The position numbers were made by a program, and so were the translations under genes. A DNA stretch of 64,000 nt from Leifsonia aquatica H1aii (GTDB lineage: Bacteria > Actinomycetota > Actinomycetes > Actinomycetales > Microbacteriaceae): assembly GCF_000633535.1 (NCBI RefSeq), contig NZ_AYMR01000013.1, positions 1-64,000 of the forward strand, given 5' to 3'. This document shows, in pieces, positions 60,521-64,000 of the stretch (position 1 is the stretch's first letter; each line of letters starts with the position of its first letter). The notes beneath the pieces are model-generated. The model was not told the DNA's origin, searched no databases, and worked only from the letters and a program-made list of their open reading frames with translations.

Positions 60521-60534
60521 GGAAAGCGTTTACC
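60521..60534. promoter_or_regulatory. LacI-type operator candidate before the APC permease
   Basis: GGAAAGCGTTTACC has a central CG with AAAG/TTTA flanks, as in LacI-family sites and close to AAGCGTTT at 34582. It lies 18 bp upstream of the permease start. Confidence 0.5.
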
Positions 60535-60590
60535 CGGGAATGTACAGCTTTGGTCCGCCATTGGTAAACAACTTTTTTCGCGCCCCTCCC

Positions 60591-60650
60591 GCGATTCGTG
60601 CCGAATGTCGCGAATGCCGCGCCCATTCCCTGCATTCGGCACGAATGTGC
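60591..60650. repeat. Paired palindromic element, family 1, copy C1
   Basis: Left arm GCGATTCGTGCCGAATGTCGC, written here as 60591-60611, and right arm TGCATTCGGCACGAATGTGC at 60631-60650. The spacer also contains CGAATGCC, unlike other copies. Confidence 0.88.
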
Positions 60651-60686
60651 GGCGCGCCGCCTCCCGTCATCGCGGTGGTGCGGTTC

Positions 60687-60746
60687 TCGACATTCGTGCC
60701 GAATGCGGGGTTTGACGACGCTAAAAGCGACATTCGGCACGAATCC
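60687..60746. repeat. Paired palindromic element, family 1, copy C2
   Basis: Left arm TCGACATTCGTGCCGAATGC (60687-60706) and right arm GCGACATTCGGCACGAATCC (60727-60746), spacer with GACGACGCTAAAA. It lies 36 nt after copy C1 and abuts the stop codon of the alcohol dehydrogenase gene. Confidence 0.9.
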
Positions 60747-60747
60747 G

Positions 60748-61719
60748 TCAGGGCTCGATGACGGCCTTGACGAAGCCGGGGGCGCGGTCGGCCATGAGGG
60801 AGTAGGCGGTGTCCACGTCGTGGAGGCCGAAGCGGTGGGTGATCAGCGGGGCGGAGGTGAACCGGCGGCTGGCGACGTGGTCGAGGGCGGCGCTCATGGC
60901 GCGCATGACGCGCGGGTGGTCCGGGCAGAACCCGTTGACGACGGTGGCGCCCTTGTACCAGAGCTCCATGTCGAACGGTGCGGTGCCGGCGTGGTGGTAG
61001 CCCACGACGCAGAGCGTGCCGAAGGGGCGCACGAGCGGGGAGGCGGTGGCGAGGCCGGGTGTGACCCCGGTGGCCTCGAGGACGACGTCTGCGCGCGGGT
61101 CCGCGGCCCCCGCGTCACCGGAGGACCCGGAGTCGGAGGTCGGGCCGGCGATGAAGCCCTCGACCTCGTCGGGGTGCAGCGCGACGTGCGCCCCGAGCGC
61201 GAGCGCGCGCTCCCGGGCCTCGGCGTTGGGGTCGACGGCGATGATCATGCGCGGTGCCCGGGTGCGGGCGAGCTGGAGCAGCCCGAGCCCCATGAAGCCG
61301 AGCCCGACGACGGCGACGCGGGAGCCGGGGAGGATCGGGGTGCGCGAGATCGCCTCCTCCAGGGTGGCGATGGGCTCGCCGATCGCGTGCGCCGGCTCGA
61401 CACCGGCGGGCACGGGGAGGAGCAGGTCGGCGTCGAGCACGGCGTGGGTGGCGAATCCCGGGCCGCCGAGCCCGGTGACGATCTCGCCCTCGCGCCAGCG
61501 GGAGGCGCCGGGTCCGGTGGCGACGACCCGGCCGGCGATCTCGTGGCCGAGCGCGATGGGATCCGCCCCGACGGCCGGCCCCTCCCGCCAGGGCGCGAGG
61601 TCGGACGTGCAGACGCCGCTGGCGAGGATCTCGACCAGCACCTGGCCGGCGCCGGGCGAGGGAGTGGGCACCTCTTCCACGCGGGAGGTGCGGGCGGAGA
61701 CGACGCGACTGATCAGCAT
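60748..61719 (-). CDS. Zinc-dependent alcohol dehydrogenase-like protein
   Basis: A 323-residue MDR protein. Catalytic zinc ligands appear as Cys in ILASGVCTSDLAPW and GHE in IALGHEIAGRVVATG; the Rossmann motif is VAVVGLGFMGLGLLQLA (about residues 139-155). The four-Cys structural zinc loop of classical enzymes is missing, so it belongs to a short MDR branch. It could oxidise sugar alcohols or a sugar derivative. It is divergent from the Gfo/Idh-ThuA operon at 61983 with a 263-bp gap and may act with it. Confidence 0.87.
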   Translation of the reverse strand: MLISRVVSARTSRVEEVPTPSPGAGQVLVEILASGVCTSDLAPWREGPAVGADPIALGHEIAGRVVATGPGASRWREGEIVTGLGGPGFATHAVLDADLLLPVPAGVEPAHAIGEPIATLEEAISRTPILPGSRVAVVGLGFMGLGLLQLARTRAPRMIIAVDPNAEARERALALGAHVALHPDEVEGFIAGPTSDSGSSGDAGAADPRADVVLEATGVTPGLATASPLVRPFGTLCVVGYHHAGTAPFDMELWYKGATVVNGFCPDHPRVMRAMSAALDHVASRRFTSAPLITHRFGLHDVDTAYSLMADRAPGFVKAVIEP

Positions 61720-61982
61720 GCGGTCAGTGTAGCCCGCGTGGTCGTTCGTGGTTTTAAGTGGATTGCATGCGCACCCGCGCTGACGATCGGACTTCTGGCG
61801 GTGTTCGCTGTATTTGTGGGGATCCGGATGTTTCGATCGTGTGAATCCTGCGTTCAGCTCTTGTTACCGTTCACTTTTCGTCTTAGTCTGGCATCGGGTG
61901 GTATTGATCTGGGATACCGTTCGGTTCACCCGCCCGGGTGCTTCGAGGCTCCCGGACGGCGCATTTCAAAGGAGAGTGTGTG

Positions 61983-63062
61983 GTGCAGACGTATACCGCG
62001 GCCGTTGTCGCCGCCGGCGGGCAGGGCCGGGTCCACGCCGCCGCCTACCGCGCCGACGAGCGTGTGCGGCTGGCGGGCATCGCCGACCTCGACCGGGCCG
62101 CGGCCGACCGCCTCGCGGCCGACCTCGACATCCCCGCCGCGTTCTCCGACGCCGGGGCCATGCTCGCCGAGCTCCGCCCCGATCTGCTCAGCGTCTGCAC
62201 CCCTCCGCAGCACCGTCGCGCCGTGGTCGAGGCCGCCATCGACGCGGGGGTGCGCGCCATCCACTGCGAGAAGCCGTTCGCGCTGAGCTACGGCGACGCC
62301 GTCGCGATGACGGAACGCGCCGCCGACGCGGGCGTGCAGCTCACGGTCAACCTGCAGCGCCGGTTCGAACCGGTGCACCGCTTCGCTCGCGGCCAGCTCG
62401 ACGAGGGCCTCATCGGCGAGCTCGTCAGCATCGAGGGATACTGCCCCAACCTGTTCGACTGGGGCAGCCACATCGTCGACCTCGCGCTGTTCTACCGGCA
62501 CGACGCCCCCGTGGAGTGGGTGCTCGGACAGGCGGACGTCAGCACCAACCGCTACGTCTACGGCGTCTTCGTCGAGACGTCGTCGATCACGCAGATCGCC
62601 TGGGCCGACGGCGTGCGCGCCACCATCGCCACCGGCCGGGAGCCGGCCACCCCGATCCTGAACCGCGAGAACAACCTGGGCCTCATCCTGCAGGGGACAC
62701 GCGGGCGCATCATCGTCAACGGCCAGGAGGCCGTCGTGCAGCGCTTCGGGGCGGAAGGGATGCGCTTCCCGTCGCCCTACGCCGGCGATCCGTCGGGCTG
62801 GGACCACGGCATCGACCCCGCGATCTTCGCCTGCACCGAGCAGGCCGTCGCCGACCTCGTGGATGCGCTCGAGCACGGGACCGAACCGGTGCTCGCCGCC
62901 CGGCACGCGCTCGCCGGTGCGGAGATCGTGTTCGCGAGCTACGAGAGCGCGCGTTCCCGGCGCCGGGTCGTGCTCCCGCTCGACGTCTACGACAACGCCC
63001 TGATCTCCGGCGTCGCCGACGGGCTCTGGTCGCCCGTGGGTGAGCTGCGGTCGACCTGGTGA
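61983..63062 (+). CDS. Gfo/Idh/MocA-family oxidoreductase (5)
   Basis: A 359-residue NAD(P)-dependent dehydrogenase. The Rossmann region AAVVAAGGQGRVHAAAYR deviates from GxGxxG by using AGGQG. The EKP motif is AIHCEKPFALSYGD and the second domain has NLFDWGSHIVDLALFY, with the Asp-Trp-Gly-Ser-His catalytic pattern. AAAGGAGAG precedes two consecutive GTG codons; 61983 is used, 61980 is equally possible. It starts an operon that continues with ThuA and an ABC permease. The 263-bp upstream region is AT-richer than average and holds TTAGTCT as a possible -10. Confidence 0.9.
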   Translation: MQTYTAAVVAAGGQGRVHAAAYRADERVRLAGIADLDRAAADRLAADLDIPAAFSDAGAMLAELRPDLLSVCTPPQHRRAVVEAAIDAGVRAIHCEKPFALSYGDAVAMTERAADAGVQLTVNLQRRFEPVHRFARGQLDEGLIGELVSIEGYCPNLFDWGSHIVDLALFYRHDAPVEWVLGQADVSTNRYVYGVFVETSSITQIAWADGVRATIATGREPATPILNRENNLGLILQGTRGRIIVNGQEAVVQRFGAEGMRFPSPYAGDPSGWDHGIDPAIFACTEQAVADLVDALEHGTEPVLAARHALAGAEIVFASYESARSRRRVVLPLDVYDNALISGVADGLWSPVGELRSTW

Positions 63063-63850
63063 GCGGCGACGACACCGCGACCGCGACGGCGACCGCGACC
63101 GCGACGGCGACCGCGACGGCCACGGCGACCGCGACCGTCGTGCTCACCGGCGACGACGTCTACGAGGACCTCTTCGGCGCCGGCGTCGAGCTCCAAGGCC
63201 TGCTCGCAGCGGAGGGTCTCGCCACGCGCGTCCGCATCGGCTGCGGCGCCCTCGGCCTCGACGATCCGCGGGAGGACGCCGTCATCGCCCTCTACCGGGC
63301 CGCCGGCGACCTCGGGCCGCGGGAGCGCGCGGGACTGCAGGAGGCGGTCGCCGCCGGAGCGGGGCTCCTCGCCGTGCACTCCACCGCCTACTTCGACGAC
63401 GGGCCCGCCGAGGACGCCGCGCTCGCCGAGCTGATCGGCGCGCACTACCTCGACCACGGTCCGCAGCCGCACGAGAGCCGGTACCGCGTCAACCTCGCCG
63501 CGCATCCCGTCACCGCCGGGATCGAGGCGTTCGAGCTCGAGCACGAGCACTACCGGCTCGACGTGCGCCCCGGCGCCGAGGTGCTCGCCTGGCGCGACGC
63601 ACCCTATGGACGCGAGCCGCTCGTCACCGCGCACCGCTACGGGCGCGGCCGGGTCTGCTACCTGCAGTTCGGCCACGATCTGCGGGCGTGGGCCTCCACC
63701 GGCGTGCGCGCACTGGTCGCCGGCGCCGCCCGCTGGCTCGCCGAACCGGGGACGGCCGCCGCAACAGCGCCCGGGTCGGCCCCCGTGCCGGCCACCCGGG
63801 CCACCCCTTCCACCCGTCCGACCGAGACCGAGGACCGCATCCTGCCATGA
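63059..63850 (+). CDS. ThuA-domain protein with N-terminal (Thr-Ala)n tract
   Basis: A 263-residue ThuA-like protein. GTG 63059 overlaps the TGA of the dehydrogenase (GTGA). Residues about 5-25 are an alternating Thr-Ala tract coded by a hexanucleotide repeat. The ThuA fold runs from VVLTGDDVYEDLFGAGVELQ through AGAGLLAVHSTAYFDDG and PHESRYRVNLAAHPVTAG to GRGRVCYLQFGHDLRAW. The His-containing loops match the family. A Pro/Thr/Ala tail follows (about 225-263). With the paired dehydrogenase it repeats the arrangement at 9558-11458. Confidence 0.88.
   Translation: MSGDDTATATATATATATATATATATVVLTGDDVYEDLFGAGVELQGLLAAEGLATRVRIGCGALGLDDPREDAVIALYRAAGDLGPRERAGLQEAVAAGAGLLAVHSTAYFDDGPAEDAALAELIGAHYLDHGPQPHESRYRVNLAAHPVTAGIEAFELEHEHYRLDVRPGAEVLAWRDAPYGREPLVTAHRYGRGRVCYLQFGHDLRAWASTGVRALVAGAARWLAEPGTAAATAPGSAPVPATRATPSTRPTETEDRILP
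63071..63136 (+). repeat. Hexanucleotide microsatellite in the ThuA gene
   Basis: About eleven units of ACCGCG or ACGGCG (one ACGGCC) encode alternating Thr-Ala. The six-base period preserves frame. Confidence 0.9.
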
Positions 63851-64000
63851 GAGTGCTCCTGAGACGAGCCGTCTTCTATCTGATCACCGCCTGGGCGGCG
63901 ATCAGCCTGAACTTCCTGCTTCCGCGCATCATGCCCGGCAGCCCCGCCGACGCCCTGATCGCCAAGTTCCACGGCAAGCTGTCGCCGCAGGCGATCGAAG
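63847..64000 (+). CDS. ABC transporter permease, DppB/OppB type (3' end outside window)
   Basis: Only the first 51 codons are visible. ATG 63847 overlaps the TGA of the ThuA gene (ATGA). The sequence MRVLLRRAVFYLITAWAAIS, then LNFLLPRIMPGSPADALIAKF, has the single N-terminal helix and the RxxPGxPA-like motif of oligopeptide-family permeases rather than CUT1 sugar permeases. Peptide-type systems that carry oligosaccharides are known, which fits the Gfo/Idh-ThuA context. The rest of the transporter should lie downstream of the window. Confidence 0.88.
   Translation, partial: MRVLLRRAVFYLITAWAAISLNFLLPRIMPGSPADALIAKFHGKLSPQAIE

Noticed and set aside
59097-60761. A 554-codon open frame on the plus strand
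   Set aside because: Antisense to the APC permease, whose membrane helices are evident. The plus-strand product is a low-complexity Arg/Asp/Gly sequence and runs into intergenic repeats.

Overview
The window is 64 kb of high-GC DNA from an actinobacterium. Gene order (tRNA-Trp, secE, nusG, rplK, rplA), the long acidic N-terminus of NusG, the many leaderless genes and the protein sequences fit Microbacteriaceae (Leifsonia/Microbacterium-like), but I ran no database search. Coding density is above 90%, with only one gene-free stretch longer than 300 bp (38132-38524), which is filled with repeats.

Layout. 1-2671: end of a tRNA-Trp gene, secE, nusG, rplK, rplA and a strong terminator. 2903-8351: secreted S53 peptidase, GNAT acetyltransferase, quinone-oxidoreductase-like protein, a membrane protein and an orphan YqaJ-type nuclease. 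8387-16923: a sugar-derivative catabolic island of four Gfo/Idh/MocA dehydrogenases, one ThuA protein and two sugar-phosphate isomerase-like TIM barrels, arranged around a ROK regulator. 16974-23379: pentapeptide protein, a MacB-like ABC pair divergent from a response regulator/histidine kinase/hydrolase operon. 23415-24594: L10 leader, rplJ and rplL, separated from rplKA by 21 kb. 24821-30933: small ORF, DoxX, methyltransferase, amino-acid permease, MarR, MFS and a LacI regulator. 29893-34505: a carbohydrate ABC importer operon (binding protein, two permeases, small membrane protein, LacI) without its own ATPase, preceded by LacI-type operators. 34793-41880: ABC exporter, Nramp transporter with a DtxR-type box, DtxR-family regulator, cystathionine beta-synthase and cystathionine gamma-synthase. 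41983-45345: a frameshifted HEAT-like gene, a YbdK-type ligase, three small unknown proteins and a cold-shock protein. 45500-48878: two envelope glycosyltransferases. 48919-59020: APC permease, LacI, SoxR with an MFS pump, GH9 glycosidase, TetR, NCS1 permease and amidohydrolase. 59094-64000: APC permease, Zn alcohol dehydrogenase, and the start of a second Gfo/Idh-ThuA-ABC transporter operon that runs off the window.

Three themes stand out. First, the genome seems adapted to plant or soil sugars: two ThuA/Gfo-Idh modules, a LacI-controlled sugar importer and a GH9 enzyme. Second, several regulators sit beside recognisable operators (SoxR box, MarR palindrome, paired LacI operators, DtxR-like box). 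Third, the intergenic DNA carries several hairpin-forming repeat elements. Two are multi-copy families, one with four copies at three loci and one with an array plus a distant copy. Two more are large single hairpins. None is explained by the genes, and these are the best candidates for something undescribed. One gene is interrupted by a frameshift exactly at a (GCTG)4 microsatellite.
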